64,000 nt of DNA from an uncultured Clostridia bacterium (GTDB lineage: Bacteria > Bacillota > Clostridia > Oscillospirales > Acutalibacteraceae): the NCBI GenBank assembly GCA_945948515.1, contig CAMFBH010000007.1, forward strand, positions 1-64,000, given 5' to 3'. Position 1 is the first letter of the stretch, and each line of letters begins with the position of its first letter. The notes under the pieces are model-generated. The model worked only from the letters and a program-made list of their open reading frames with translations, was not told the origin of the DNA and searched no databases. The position numbers and the translations under genes are program-made. Below are positions 44,118 to 55,221 of the stretch, piece after piece.

Positions 44118-44568
44118 CCATTCTATGTAAAAGCCAGAGTTCAAAAACAAATTAATTCTTTTAAAGAAAAATATATTTTAGAACCAAGCAGAATAACAGC
44201 CGGCAGGTTTTTTATTAACACTACCGATTTGCTGAAATCCGTCTTTTACACCATGCCCTCTTTGAGCAGACACTAAAAGCGCTCGTGTTTTGATCAGTTT
44301 AGCGCTGATAGCTGAGGACACTGAATTTCAGTCAATGCATGCTATCGGAATAAAAAGTTGATTAATGAAGCAACGGTAAAGAATTCGTTTCGGCGAACGC
44401 CTGACCTCCCCATTCGGCAAAATATATTTACTGTTGAAACAATAATGCTTTTTACACTTCAAGACATACCATCCTGAGCGAGTGGACAATCACAGCTATG
44501 CACGCTCCAAAAGGACGCGTTTTCCCTACATATACTGCTTAGGCAGGCGCTCAATCCCACCGCCACTT
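44089..44568 (-). ncRNA. Candidate structured non-coding RNA, about 480 nt, family unknown
   Basis: The stretch has no credible open frame in either direction. A strong promoter ends at 44575 and a strong terminator ends at 44089, giving a transcript of about 480 nt from near 44568. Self-complementary parts include outer helix CAAG (44566-44569 with 44460-44463), GAGCG (44548-44552 with 44476-44480), hairpin CTGC-CTAA-GCAG (44535-44546), hairpin ACGCGTCC-TTTT-GGAGCGT (44502-44520, one bulged base), helix GATAGC (44341-44346 with 44307-44312) enclosing hairpin ACTGA-AAT-TCAGT (44320-44332). It lacks the RNase P core AGGAAAGTCC, the SRP GGAAGGAAGC loop, and a tmRNA TTCGA T-loop with CCA end. 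Its size and independent expression suggest a large ornate RNA; the family is not identified. Confidence 0.75.
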
Positions 44569-44574
44569 GACTAT

Positions 44575-44603
44575 ATTTTACAGTAACTAATATTAAATGT
44601 CAA
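44575..44603 (-). promoter_or_regulatory. Promoter of the candidate ncRNA
   Basis: -35 TTGACA (44598-44603), 17-base spacer, -10 TAAAAT (44575-44580), minus strand. A near-perfect housekeeping promoter that is not followed by any ribosome site or start codon. Confidence 0.8.
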
Positions 44604-44705
44604 CTATTTTTGTTAAAAAAATGGACACATACTAATTTTCAAATATTATTCTGCCAAAATTAGACACCAATTTCTCTTTTTTATTCTAATATAACACGGT
44701 TTATT

Positions 44706-44745
44706 TAAAAAGAAAAAGCAACACAGAACACTACTGCGTTGCTTT
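44706..44745 (-). terminator. Terminator of groESL
   Basis: Twelve-base stem AAAGCAACGCAG/CTGTGTTGCTTT (one wobble), then TTCTTTTT on the minus strand, 16 bases after the groEL stop. It isolates groESL from the ncRNA promoter. Confidence 0.85.
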
Positions 44746-44761
44746 TTTGAAAACCTAATTA

Positions 44762-46698
<1,937 letters not shown>

Positions 46699-46732
46699 AA
46701 TAATCACCTCTGAATTATTTTCAATCATACAA

Positions 46733-46759
46733 TTAGCACTCTCTTGACCTGAGTGCTAA
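46733..46759. promoter_or_regulatory. CIRCE element (HrcA operator)
   Basis: Perfect TTAGCACTC-N9-GAGTGCTAA, the consensus of the HrcA operator, placed at the expected transcript start of groESL. Confidence 0.97.
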
Positions 46760-46764
46760 TATAT

Positions 46765-46792
46765 ATTTTAGCAAGTTTTTTCCAATTGTCAA
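46765..46792 (-). promoter_or_regulatory. groESL promoter
   Basis: -35 TTGACA (46787-46792), 16-base spacer, -10 TAAAAT (46765-46770), minus strand, immediately upstream of CIRCE. Confidence 0.8.
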
Positions 46793-46871
46793 TAGTATTT
46801 AACAAAAAATCCCTTAAATACAGATATTTTAAAAAATTATTCATAAAAAGGCTATAATTCCATGTGCAATT

Positions 46872-46901
46872 CAAAAAAATTCGGCAGCCGAGCCGCCGAA
46901 T
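46872..46901 (-). terminator. Terminator of the spoIIA operon
   Basis: Ten-base stem ATTCGGCGGC/GCTGCCGAAT (one wobble) with a TCG loop and seven T on the minus strand, touching the sigF stop codon. Confidence 0.9.
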
Positions 46902-47551
46902 CATTCAAGCTTTTTTCGTAGTTTTGTTAATATTGCCTTTTCCTTTCTTGAAATTTGAACCTGTGACACTCCGAGCAGCTTTGCAACATCACTCTGTGTT
47001 GCACCTTGAAAATATCTTTTTTCAACTATTATTTTCTCATCACTGCTAAGCTGACTTAACGCGCTGCTAAGAATTATTCTATCAAACATTTTTTCACTTT
47101 CGTCAACAGGAATATCAAAATCTCCGTTTTCTTCATCTGCGCTTAATGACAGCGCCGGATTTATTACATTTAATATTTCAGCCGTTTCTCCCAAATCGCA
47201 TCCAAGCATCTCCGACAGTTCGCTCACGGTTGGTTCTCTCAGCTCTTGCTTTATAAATTTTTCGGAAAGAGCCTTTGCTTTTAAGGATTTTTCTTTCAAA
47301 GAGCGTGATACTTTAACAGTTCCGCCGTCTCTGAAAATTCTTTTTATTTCTCCGAGAATAACAGGAACGGCATAGGTGGAAAACGCAAAGCCTCTTGATT
47401 CATCAAAGTTATCAACCGCTTTGATTAGCCCAACACATCCCGCCTGATATAAATCATCATACTCCGCTCCCCTGTTTCTGAATCTGTTTGCAAGAGAATG
47501 AACGAGACCGAGATTGTCTTCAATCATTTTATTTCTCTTTTCACTTACCAC
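46901..47551 (-). CDS. sigF: Forespore sigma factor SigF (SpoIIAC)
   Basis: 216 residues. Region 2 with LGLVHSLANRFRNRGAEYDD and LYQAGCVGLIKAVDNFDES, region 3, and region 4 helix-turn-helix TQSDVAKLLGVSQVQISRKE. It directs the first forespore-specific transcription. Third gene of spoIIA and overlapping spoIIAB by 7 bases, the arrangement of all spore-formers. Confidence 0.95.
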   Translation of the reverse strand: MVSEKRNKMIEDNLGLVHSLANRFRNRGAEYDDLYQAGCVGLIKAVDNFDESRGFAFSTYAVPVILGEIKRIFRDGGTVKVSRSLKEKSLKAKALSEKFIKQELREPTVSELSEMLGCDLGETAEILNVINPALSLSADEENGDFDIPVDESEKMFDRIILSSALSQLSSDEKIIVEKRYFQGATQSDVAKLLGVSQVQISRKEKAILTKLRKKLE

Positions 47552-47982
47552 TTGGCTTTTCCTTCAATCTTTTTAATAAGCGTTACGGTTGTACCCGAGC
47601 CAAGCTTTGATTTTACGCTGACTTTAGTGCAAAACGATTCCATAACGGTAAAGCCCAGACCGGCTCTGTCGGCACCTCCCGTTGTATAAAGAGGAGTCAT
47701 CGCTTTTTCCAAATCATCTATTCCGCATCCTTTATCGCGTATTTTTACTCGCACCGTATTGTTTTCGCATATTTGAGTTGTTATGTAGATTTTTCCGCAG
47801 GAATCGGAATAGGCGTGAACTATGCAGTTTGTTACCGCCTCACTGACGGCAGTTCTCAAATCCGACAGCTCCTCAACCGTAGGATCAAGAACAGATGCAA
47901 ATGCACAAACGGCAACTCTTGCAAAGCTTTCGTTAACACTCTTACTGTCAATAGTTAATTTCATTTCATTTAATATTTTCAT
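47545..47982 (-). CDS. spoIIAB: Anti-sigma F factor SpoIIAB
   Basis: 145 residues. GHKL ATPase: LRTAVSEAVTNCIVHAYS (N box), IRDKGCGIDDLEKAM (G1 box), and TTGGADRAGLGFTVM (G2). Binds SigF and phosphorylates SpoIIAA on serine. Overlaps spoIIAA by 17 bases. Confidence 0.96.
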   Translation of the reverse strand: MKILNEMKLTIDSKSVNESFARVAVCAFASVLDPTVEELSDLRTAVSEAVTNCIVHAYSDSCGKIYITTQICENNTVRVKIRDKGCGIDDLEKAMTPLYTTGGADRAGLGFTVMESFCTKVSVKSKLGSGTTVTLIKKIEGKAKW

Positions 47983-48295
47983 CGTTCTTCTCCTTTATGG
48001 TTGCAATAGAGCCAAGCCCTGCCAGTTCCATTATTTTTTTTGTCTGCTTTGTAACATTTTTAATTTCAAGCGTTCCCCCGTAGCTTTGCATTAATCTATA
48101 CCTGCCCATAACAAGACCTATGCCGCTCGAATCCATAAATGTTACATTTTTAAAATCAAGCACCAGGTGCTTTGGCTGCTTAAAGCTTATTGCATCGTCT
48201 ATTTTGTCTCTAACCACAGCGCTTGAATGGTGGTCTATTTCTCCTATAAGATATGCCGCAAGATAATCCTTACAGCTTTCAACTGTTACATTCAT
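47966..48295 (-). CDS. spoIIAA: Anti-anti-sigma F factor SpoIIAA
   Basis: 109 residues, STAS fold. The phosphorylated serine lies in FMDSSGIGLVMGRY near 56-57. When dephosphorylated by SpoIIE it frees SigF from SpoIIAB. AGGAAG precedes the ATG. A terminator-like hairpin stands only about 13 bases upstream, so the operon promoter must lie within or before it. Confidence 0.96.
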   Translation of the reverse strand: MNVTVESCKDYLAAYLIGEIDHHSSAVVRDKIDDAISFKQPKHLVLDFKNVTFMDSSGIGLVMGRYRLMQSYGGTLEIKNVTKQTKKIMELAGLGSIATIKEKNDENIK

Positions 48296-48308
48296 TTTGT
48301 CACTTCCT

Positions 48309-48348
48309 AAAATAAAATACCGACCTATTAAATAATAATAGATCGGTA
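48309..48348 (-). terminator. Terminator of valS-folC, just before spoIIAA
   Basis: Twelve-base stem TACCGATCTATT/AATAGGTCGGTA (one wobble), 7-base loop, then TTTTATTTT on the minus strand. Confidence 0.8.
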
Positions 48349-48373
48349 ATAAATAATTTATCGAATTTTGAAA

Positions 48374-49480
48374 CTAAAAAAGATACTCTCTTAAATCTCT
48401 TGCAAGAAAAAAGCTTCCGCAAATAAGTATAAGTCCGTTTGTTTTTTTCTCGGCAATTTTAAGCGCTTCAAGAGGACTTTTGGCTTTTGTTATTTTATCG
48501 CAATACTTATCAGCATATCCGAAAAGCTCTTCACATGAAGCGGCTCGGCTGTTTGACGGAGAGCACAAAACAAGCTCAGAAACAAATGGAGAAATAATTT
48601 TGATATATTCTTCAATATTCTTATCTCTCATCATTCCGAGAACGCAAACGGCTTTCGCCTCTTCTTTGAGCACATCGGCAAGCGCCATTGCGGCGGATGG
48701 ATTATGTGAGCCGTCGAGAATAAATCTCCCTATTCTCTCCTGCCTTGCAGGTAAAAATGGATAATTGCACACCTTATTTACTCCGCATAATTCAAGGCAT
48801 TTTTTTGCAGATGCAATATTATTTAATTTAATACTATTATAATCGGGAATTTTATAAAGGCGTGCATTTTCGGATTTGCACTTTTTTTCAAAAACTTCTT
48901 CGGTTTTCGGATTAGGATACAAAATAACATTAGTGTTTTTCTTAATTATTCCGCTTTTATTTTCTGCAATTTCTATAATGCTGTTTCCGAGAAAATTTGT
49001 ATGGTCCTCGGAAACGGAGGTTATCACACAGGCAAAAGGGGATGAAAAGGCATTGGTTGAATCCTCAAGACCTCCCATTCCGCACTCAATAACGGCATAA
49101 TCAACCTTAGACATTTCAAAATAAATAAACATAATTGCAGTTAGAAGTTCAAACTCAGTTGCATCATACTGAGAATATTCGCCCACCAATGAAGCAAATA
49201 CAGATTTATCAATGTACTTGTTATTAACCTCAATCTGCTCGCGGTAGTCGCACACCCAAGGAGAGGAAAATCTACCGATTTTGAAGCCCGCATCAATAAG
49301 ACTTTGTGAAATTATTTTTGAAACAGTGCCCTTACCGTTTGTTCCCGCAATATGAATAATCTTGAGCTTTTCCTGCGGATTTCCTGCGTCTTCAAGTATT
49401 TTTTCAATGCGCGAAAGCCCCGGCATAATGCCGAGGCTTTGCTTTTGTGTTAATACCTTTAATGCCTGTTCATAAGTCAT
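48374..49480 (-). CDS. folC: Folylpolyglutamate synthase / dihydrofolate synthase
   Basis: 368 residues, shorter than the usual 420-430. Mur-ligase type: ATP loop IAGTNGKGTVSKII near 45-58, IECGMGGLEDSTNAF, and the hinge FILDGSHNPSAAMAL. Adds glutamate to folates; the short form may be one-function. The missing length appears to be in the middle and C-terminal domain linkers rather than a break. Its ATG overlaps the valS stop by one base, so valS and folC share the T-box transcript. Confidence 0.9.
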   Translation of the reverse strand: MTYEQALKVLTQKQSLGIMPGLSRIEKILEDAGNPQEKLKIIHIAGTNGKGTVSKIISQSLIDAGFKIGRFSSPWVCDYREQIEVNNKYIDKSVFASLVGEYSQYDATEFELLTAIMFIYFEMSKVDYAVIECGMGGLEDSTNAFSSPFACVITSVSEDHTNFLGNSIIEIAENKSGIIKKNTNVILYPNPKTEEVFEKKCKSENARLYKIPDYNSIKLNNIASAKKCLELCGVNKVCNYPFLPARQERIGRFILDGSHNPSAAMALADVLKEEAKAVCVLGMMRDKNIEEYIKIISPFVSELVLCSPSNSRAASCEELFGYADKYCDKITKAKSPLEALKIAEKKTNGLILICGSFFLARDLREYLF

Positions 49481-52107
49481 TACTTTCCGAGACCTTCAAT
49501 TGAATTTTTAATATTTTCAATCTTTTCTTCAAGCTTCTGTGCATCTTCCCTGTTTTGCTTAACAACATTTTCGGGAGCCTTATTTACAAATCCGGGATTT
49601 GAAAGCTTCTTGTTTATAAACTCAAGCTTATCAACGCACTGACTAAGCTCTTTTTGGAGGCGCTTTCTTTCTGCCTCAAAATCAATAAGCTCACCCATGG
49701 GAATATATATTTTCGCATCGTCCGTGATAATTGTTACTGTGTTTCCGAGAGAATCAAACTTCTTATCAACACATACCTCGCTTGCACTTGCAAGCCTAAC
49801 AATAAACGGAGCGCCGCTTTCAAATACATCGCAAAGCTCTGTTTCAATATAAACCTTTGCTTTTTTGCTCGGTGCAATATTCATTTCGGAACGCCTGTTT
49901 CTTATTGCTCCGATTGCCTGCATTATTTTTTCAACCTTGTTAACATCTTCTTCGTAGCAAAGGCTTTCGCTGAATTTAGGCCACTCGCTTATCATTATCG
50001 ATTCCGAATCATGAGGAATAGCCTGATAAATTTCCTCGGTAATGAACGGCATAAACGGATGCAGAAGCTTCAAAATTCCTGTTAAAACATAAACAAGAAC
50101 ACTTGATGCCGTTTTCTTTTTATTATCGTCGTCACCCTGAAGGCGAATTTTTGCAATTTCAATATACCAATCGCAGAATACATCCCATATAAAATCATAA
50201 AGCTTCTGAACTGCAATTCCGAGTTCATACTTATCAAGGTTTTCGGTAACCTCGTTGATAAGAGTGTTGAGCTTACTCAGAATCCACTTGTCCTCAGTTT
50301 CAAGATTTTCGGGGATTTCACACTTTTCACTTCCGTCAAGATACATTAAAACAAATCTTGCGGAGTTCCAAAGCTTATTGGCAAAATTTCGGGAAGCCTT
50401 AACCCTTTCATCCGAAAATCTCATATCGTTTCCGGGTGAATTACCAGTTGCAAGAGTAAATCTTAAAGCATCGGCGCCGTATTCATCAATAACAAGAAGC
50501 GGATCTATTCCGTTGCCGAGGGATTTACTCATTTTTCTTCCCTGACTGTCACGAACAAGACCGTGAATTAAAACCGTGTCAAACGGAACCTTGCCTGTTT
50601 GCTCAATTCCCGAGAACATCATTCTCATTACCCAGAAAGGAATTATATCATAGCCCGTTACAAGGGTATCCGTTGGATAATATTTCTTGAAATCCTCTGT
50701 TTCATCCGGCCAGCCGAGAGTTGAGAAAGGCCAGAGTGCAGAAGAAAACCAGGTATCAAGAGTATCAGGATCCTGAGTTATATTTTTACTTGAACATTTA
50801 GAGCAGCAATCAGGTGTTTCGCGGCTTACCGTTATTTCTCCGCAGTCGGCACAATACCACGCGGGAATACGGTGACCCCACCAAAGCTGCCTTGAAATGC
50901 ACCAATCGCGGATATTTTCAAGCCAATGGAAATAGGTTTTCTCATAACGCTTCGGAACAAACTTTGTTTCTCCGTTTTTAACGGCGTCAATAGCAGGACC
51001 TGCAAGCGGCTTCATTGAAACGAACCACTGCTTTGAAACCTTGGGTTCAATCGTTGTTCCGCAGCGATAGCATGTTCCTACATTGTGGCTGTAATCCTCA
51101 ACCTCAAGAAGAACGCCCTCAGCCTCAAGATCCTTAACTATTTCTTTGCGGCATTCGATTCTGTCCATTCCTGAATACTTGCCCCAACCGTCTTTGATAT
51201 GTGCATCATCTGTCATAACATCAATAACCTCAAGATTATGACGAAGACCTACCTCAAAGTCGTTTGGATCGTGTGCAGGTGTAATTTTAACCGCACCTGT
51301 TCCGAAATCCTTTTCAACATAGCTATCCGCAATTACAGGGATTTCACGGTGTACAATGGGAAGAATGAGCATTTTTCCTATTATATCCTTATAGCGCTCA
51401 TCATCGGGATTAACTGCAACGGCAGTATCACCGAGGAGAGTTTCGGGTCTTGTGGTTGCAATCTCAAGATAACCCGTTCCGTCTGCATACGGATATTTAA
51501 TATGCCAGAAATGACCTGCCTGATCCTCATACTCAACCTCTGCATCGGATATGGAGGTTAAGCAATGGGGACACCAGTTAACGATTCTCTCTCCTCTGTA
51601 AATCAAGCCTTTTTCATAGAGATTATTGAAAACCTCAACTACTGCTTTATTGCATCCCTCATCGAGTGTAAATCTCTCCCTGTCCCAATCACAGGAGGAG
51701 CCCATTTTTTTGAGCTGTTCAATAATTCTTCCACCGTACTGCGCTTTCCAATCCCAAGCTCTTTCAAGGAACTTCTCTCTTCCGAGATCTTCTTTGCTGA
51801 GCCCTTCCTTACGCATAGCCTCAACTATTTTTGCCTCGGTTGCTATTGAAGCGTGGTCGGTTCCGGGAAGCCAAAGAGTGTCGTAGCCGTTCATTCTGTG
51901 ATAGCGGATTAAAATATCCTGAAGTGTGTTATCGAGGGCATGACCCATATGAAGCTGACCCGTAATGTTCGGGGGCGGAATCACAATAGTGTATGGCTTT
52001 TTATCCTTTTCTCCCTTTGCGTGGAAATATTTTTTATCGACCCAAAATTTATATATTTTATCTTCAAATTCGGATGGGTTGTACTGCTTTGCAAGCTCTT
52101 TTGCCAT
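49480..52107 (-). CDS. valS: Valine-tRNA ligase
   Basis: 875 residues. Class I motifs [16 protein letters not shown] (HIGH type) and [11 protein letters not shown] (KMSKS), CP1 editing domain, and a C-terminal coiled coil (about 810-875) that grips the tRNA. Charges tRNA-Val and edits threonine. Preceded by a T-box leader. Confidence 0.98.
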   Translation of the reverse strand: MAKELAKQYNPSEFEDKIYKFWVDKKYFHAKGEKDKKPYTIVIPPPNITGQLHMGHALDNTLQDILIRYHRMNGYDTLWLPGTDHASIATEAKIVEAMRKEGLSKEDLGREKFLERAWDWKAQYGGRIIEQLKKMGSSCDWDRERFTLDEGCNKAVVEVFNNLYEKGLIYRGERIVNWCPHCLTSISDAEVEYEDQAGHFWHIKYPYADGTGYLEIATTRPETLLGDTAVAVNPDDERYKDIIGKMLILPIVHREIPVIADSYVEKDFGTGAVKITPAHDPNDFEVGLRHNLEVIDVMTDDAHIKDGWGKYSGMDRIECRKEIVKDLEAEGVLLEVEDYSHNVGTCYRCGTTIEPKVSKQWFVSMKPLAGPAIDAVKNGETKFVPKRYEKTYFHWLENIRDWCISRQLWWGHRIPAWYCADCGEITVSRETPDCCSKCSSKNITQDPDTLDTWFSSALWPFSTLGWPDETEDFKKYYPTDTLVTGYDIIPFWVMRMMFSGIEQTGKVPFDTVLIHGLVRDSQGRKMSKSLGNGIDPLLVIDEYGADALRFTLATGNSPGNDMRFSDERVKASRNFANKLWNSARFVLMYLDGSEKCEIPENLETEDKWILSKLNTLINEVTENLDKYELGIAVQKLYDFIWDVFCDWYIEIAKIRLQGDDDNKKKTASSVLVYVLTGILKLLHPFMPFITEEIYQAIPHDSESIMISEWPKFSESLCYEEDVNKVEKIMQAIGAIRNRRSEMNIAPSKKAKVYIETELCDVFESGAPFIVRLASASEVCVDKKFDSLGNTVTIITDDAKIYIPMGELIDFEAERKRLQKELSQCVDKLEFINKKLSNPGFVNKAPENVVKQNREDAQKLEEKIENIKNSIEGLGK

Positions 52108-52122
52108 TTTATCAACTCCTTA

Positions 52123-52350
52123 AAAATAAAAAAGCCTTCGCCTCAATGAGACGAAAGCTGAATTTCGCGGTACCACTCAAATTGCACAATTGTGCCACTC
52201 AAATCTTTAACGCAGATATACGGGATAGGCTACTTGATTTCACACATCCGGCTCCTAAGCTACCTTCTTTTGCTTGCTCTGCCGGCTTTCACCAAACGCC
52301 GACTCTCTGAAAGATTGGGCAAAATACTCCTCTTATTCACAGCCTTTTTG
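52123..52350 (-). promoter_or_regulatory. T-box leader of valS, specifier GUA (Val)
   Basis: On the minus strand the T-box core GAGTGGTACCGCG is at 52166-52178 and a terminator hairpin plus T run at 52123-52160. Upstream the stem I parts are readable: GAGAGTCGG, GGTGAAAGCCGG, and GAAGGTAGCTTAGGAGCC, where GTA at 52261-52263 stands in the specifier position and is a valine codon. Uncharged tRNA-Val would pair with GTA and the T-box and favour readthrough into valS-folC. Confidence 0.93.
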
Positions 52351-52394
52351 TATTGCAAATATATTAACACCTGAATTGGATTTTGTCAAGGAAA

Positions 52395-52775
52395 CTAAAT
52401 AACATCTTCAAAAATGCAATCCTTTTTCCAAGTTGACTTAGCAGGAATACAATTAAAAGAAATCAATTCAAGATTTTTAACATGGCGCGCGTAAAGTGCG
52501 TATGCAGGTAGATTTCTAAAGCGCCAGCTTTCGGGATATTCCTTTGCATATTCGGGAATAAAACGGCTTTTATCATTAGCTCTTGCGCCGAATTTTCTAA
52601 TGTCAAAAACATTATTTTGCGTTTCTTCCTGCTCATATATGTAATTATTAATAGGGAGATACGAAGAAAAGTCGCCCTCTCTGACTTCGGAATATACATC
52701 GCCCTCGGTGATTCTTAAATCCTTTCCGAAAAGCAGGGTTTTCAGCTTATCAGTGTTTGTTCTTATATCTTTCAT
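52395..52775 (-). pseudogene. Remnant of a GH28 (polygalacturonase-type) enzyme with the middle deleted
   Basis: 126 codons. Residues 1-70 look like the N-terminal part of bacterial GH28 proteins up to NVFDIRKFGARANDKS, the first beta-helix strand. From residue about 71 the sequence jumps to a C-terminal GH28 segment, IPEYAKEYPESWRFRNLPAY, then ALYARHVKNLELISFNC, which normally lies some 300 residues later. The frame is kept across the join (near 52565), and the whole catalytic centre is missing. This is an in-frame internal deletion; the product cannot be an active pectinase. The family call is by pattern memory, not search. Confidence 0.6.
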
Positions 52776-52783
52776 GATTCGCC

Positions 52784-53599
52784 TCAGTAATTATTTAAGA
52801 AGTGTTTTTTCTCACCGTCTTTTTTATATGCAATAACCTGTCCGATATTTACATTCTCAACGCTTCTGAAAATATTAATATCGGTTTGCGGATTCTTTTT
52901 TCTGAGTTCTTCAACAAGCTGCTTCATTTCAGCGCGCTTACTGTCCTTATAGCTTGATGCAACATCATTAGTGAATTTACAGGCGCACTGCAAAAAATTT
53001 AGGTTGTTATAATTTTTCCAGGATATAATATCCTTTTCCTTAACAAGATACAGCGGTCGGATTAGCTCCATTCCTTCAAAATTTGTTGAGCGAAGCTTTG
53101 GCATCATTGTTTTGATTTCCGCGCCGTAAATCATGCTCATTAAAATAGTTTCAATTACATCATCGAAATGGTGACCGAGAGCGATTTTGTTACAACCGAG
53201 CTTTTTAGCATTATCATACAAATAGCCTCTTCTCATTCTTGCACAGAGATAGCAGGGGCTTTCGTCAACCTTTGTTACAATATTGAAAATATCCGAATCG
53301 AATATTCTAACGGGAATATTCATTAGGCGGGCATTTTCTTCTATTAACGCTCTGTTTTTATCCGCATATCCCGGATCCATTACTAAAAACTCCAAATCAA
53401 ACGGAATTTCACTGTACTTTTTAAGATGCATAAAGCAAACGGCAAGCAAAGCCGAATCCTTGCCGCCGCTCATGCAAACGGCTATTTTATCGTTTGGCTG
53501 AATTAAATCATAATCCTTAATCGCTCCGATAAATCCGTTCCAAATCGGCTTGCGGAATTTTGTGATTATACTTCTTTCAATCTCCTGCCATCTCTCCAT
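52784..53599 (-). CDS. TtcA-like tRNA 2-thiocytidine / PP-loop ATPase family protein
   Basis: 271 residues from the ATG at 53599. PP-loop AVCMSGGKDSALLAVCF near 40-56, a CxxC in SPCYLCARMRRG and a further Cys pair LQCACKF, and GHHFDDVIETILMSMIY. This matches the TtcA/TilS-like group that thiolates cytidine 32 in tRNA using a 4Fe-4S cluster; Firmicute members may have other substrates. It follows no sulfur donor gene here; the desulfurase at 36486 could supply sulfur. Confidence 0.85.
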   Translation of the reverse strand: MERWQEIERSIITKFRKPIWNGFIGAIKDYDLIQPNDKIAVCMSGGKDSALLAVCFMHLKKYSEIPFDLEFLVMDPGYADKNRALIEENARLMNIPVRIFDSDIFNIVTKVDESPCYLCARMRRGYLYDNAKKLGCNKIALGHHFDDVIETILMSMIYGAEIKTMMPKLRSTNFEGMELIRPLYLVKEKDIISWKNYNNLNFLQCACKFTNDVASSYKDSKRAEMKQLVEELRKKNPQTDINIFRSVENVNIGQVIAYKKDGEKKHFLNNY

Positions 53600-53649
53600 A
53601 ATTATCACCACGAGTATTATAAATTATATAACTTTATTAATCAAGCATA

Positions 53650-53680
53650 AAAATAAGGCAGCCTCAGAAGAGACTGCCCG
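53650..53680 (-). terminator. Terminator of the LRR-Fn3 secreted gene pair
   Basis: Nine-base stem GGCAGTCTC/GAGGCTGCC (one wobble) with a TTCT loop, then TTATTTTTA on the minus strand. Confidence 0.8.
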
Positions 53681-53713
53681 AATGCCTAAAAATTAATTGT
53701 TGTGTTTTTAAAA

Positions 53714-55207
53714 TTATTTAACCTTTACAGACTTTGCTGCGCCGTAAACTCCGTATGTTGTTTTCTTGCCGCTTACTTTGTAAGCACGAACTCTTACATA
53801 GTATTTTTTGCCGCTCTTTAAGCCCTTAACTGTTTTGCTGAGAGCCTTTGTTGTTTTAACTTTTACGGATTTAGTGGTTTTCTTTGTGAACTTCTTTGAA
53901 GTTGAATACTGAATCTGATAGCCTGTAATTCCGCTCTGCTTTGCTGCTTTAACAACGAAAGCCTTTTTCTTAGCTTTAAGAGATTTAACAGCTATCTTTT
54001 TCTTTGCTACTGTTGTTTTCTTAACGCTTCCGCAAGCACGGCAAACCTCTGTTGTTGAACCGGTCTTGAAGAGTGTTGCTGCTGTTGAAGCAGTTGTTAC
54101 ATAGCAATGAGCGCAATTAAATGCATCATAGAATGCAATACCGTTATTTACAGCATATTTCTGTGCGTAAGAATTTGCAGGTCCGATTATAATGAAGTTT
54201 GCATCGATTGCAAATGTTGTATCTGAAGGATCAACAGTTGTTTCTTCAAGAACTCTCTTATAGCCGAAAGCATAATCATCTACTACTGTCTTTTTGCCTG
54301 CAACATAAACAGAATCAAATCCGGTGTCGAAGAAAGCATGGCTTCCTACATACTCAATATTTTCACCGATATAAAGTCTTCCCGAAAGAGCTTTACAACC
54401 ACTGAAAGCATAACCTCCAATTCTCTCAACGGATGCCGGAATATTTATGCTCTTAAGTGAGTACATACCTTCAAAAGCATCTCCATTTATTGCCTTAATT
54501 GTTTCCGGAAGAGTTACCGAAACAATGTTTTTATCCATAGGAAACGATGCAAAATTAGAAACCTCGGTAACATTGTAGCCGTCGATCATCTGAGGAACAA
54601 CAACTACTGTTGAAGCTCCACAATAGTTATGAACATCAACACCGAATCCTACCATGCACTCTTCTGTTTGTGTATATACAGTGCCGTCATAATCAGTTTC
54701 ATTGTAAGTAAGCTCATCATAAACCCTAGTATAGTTATACATAAATTCTGTCTCTGTCATGGAAACTGAAATAGATGCATTTGTTGCATCCTCATCTACC
54801 CAAGCCTTAATGTAGCCGAAATCTCCGGCTGCAAGAGTAATAAAGTCAACACTGGGAGTATAATTATATACTTCTTTAAGCTCGTTATTCCAAACGAAAT
54901 TAACCATGCCTGAAACTGAATCGTTGAGATCATAATCACCATCGGTATTGAGCGGACGCGGATAAACGCCTACCTTTGAATCGTTGTCAGCTGCAACCTT
55001 AACTGCATATGTTCCTGCCTGAGGAGCCTGGAATGCATAATATGCAAAATTGCCTCTTACGGTGACTGCAGTTTCTGTGCCTACCGGAATCTGCGCTGCG
55101 GGGATAACATCTCCGGCAAAAGCCGAAATTGAACCTACCGTTAAGGCAGACAACGCCATAAGCATTGCAAGAACAACTGCAAAAGATTTTTTAGCAAAAG
55201 TTTTCAT
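53714..55207 (-). CDS. Secreted leucine-rich-repeat protein with C-terminal Fn3-like domain (second of a tandem pair)
   Basis: 497 residues. Signal peptide 1-31 (KKSFAVVLAMLMALSALTVG, cleavage near SAFA-GD). Residues 32-150 form a beta-sandwich like pre-peptidase domains; about 190-350 are BspA-type leucine-rich repeats (VTLPETIKAINGDAFEGM, INIPASVERIGGYAFSGC). A short Cys-pair module follows (NCAHCY...VCRACG), then a basic Fn3-like domain (about 410-497). No sorting motif (LPXTG) or dockerin is present. The last ~95 residues are almost the same as in the next gene upstream, at DNA level too. Function probably adhesion or surface structure. Confidence 0.85.
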   Translation of the reverse strand: MKTFAKKSFAVVLAMLMALSALTVGSISAFAGDVIPAAQIPVGTETAVTVRGNFAYYAFQAPQAGTYAVKVAADNDSKVGVYPRPLNTDGDYDLNDSVSGMVNFVWNNELKEVYNYTPSVDFITLAAGDFGYIKAWVDEDATNASISVSMTETEFMYNYTRVYDELTYNETDYDGTVYTQTEECMVGFGVDVHNYCGASTVVVVPQMIDGYNVTEVSNFASFPMDKNIVSVTLPETIKAINGDAFEGMYSLKSINIPASVERIGGYAFSGCKALSGRLYIGENIEYVGSHAFFDTGFDSVYVAGKKTVVDDYAFGYKRVLEETTVDPSDTTFAIDANFIIIGPANSYAQKYAVNNGIAFYDAFNCAHCYVTTASTAATLFKTGSTTEVCRACGSVKKTTVAKKKIAVKSLKAKKKAFVVKAAKQSGITGYQIQYSTSKKFTKKTTKSVKVKTTKALSKTVKGLKSGKKYYVRVRAYKVSGKKTTYGVYGAAKSVKVK

Positions 55208-55221
55208 TGTGCAATTCCTCC

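Noticed and set aside
44089-44568. RNase P RNA, tmRNA or SRP RNA as identity of the unknown transcript
   Set aside because: The invariant AGGAAAGTCC of RNase P, the GGAAGGAAGC loop of SRP RNA and the TTCGA T-loop with CCA of tmRNA are all absent on both strands.
49654-50085. 143-codon frame antisense to valS
   Set aside because: Shadow of the valS coding sequence; low-complexity Cys/Phe/Asn-rich product and no ribosome site.
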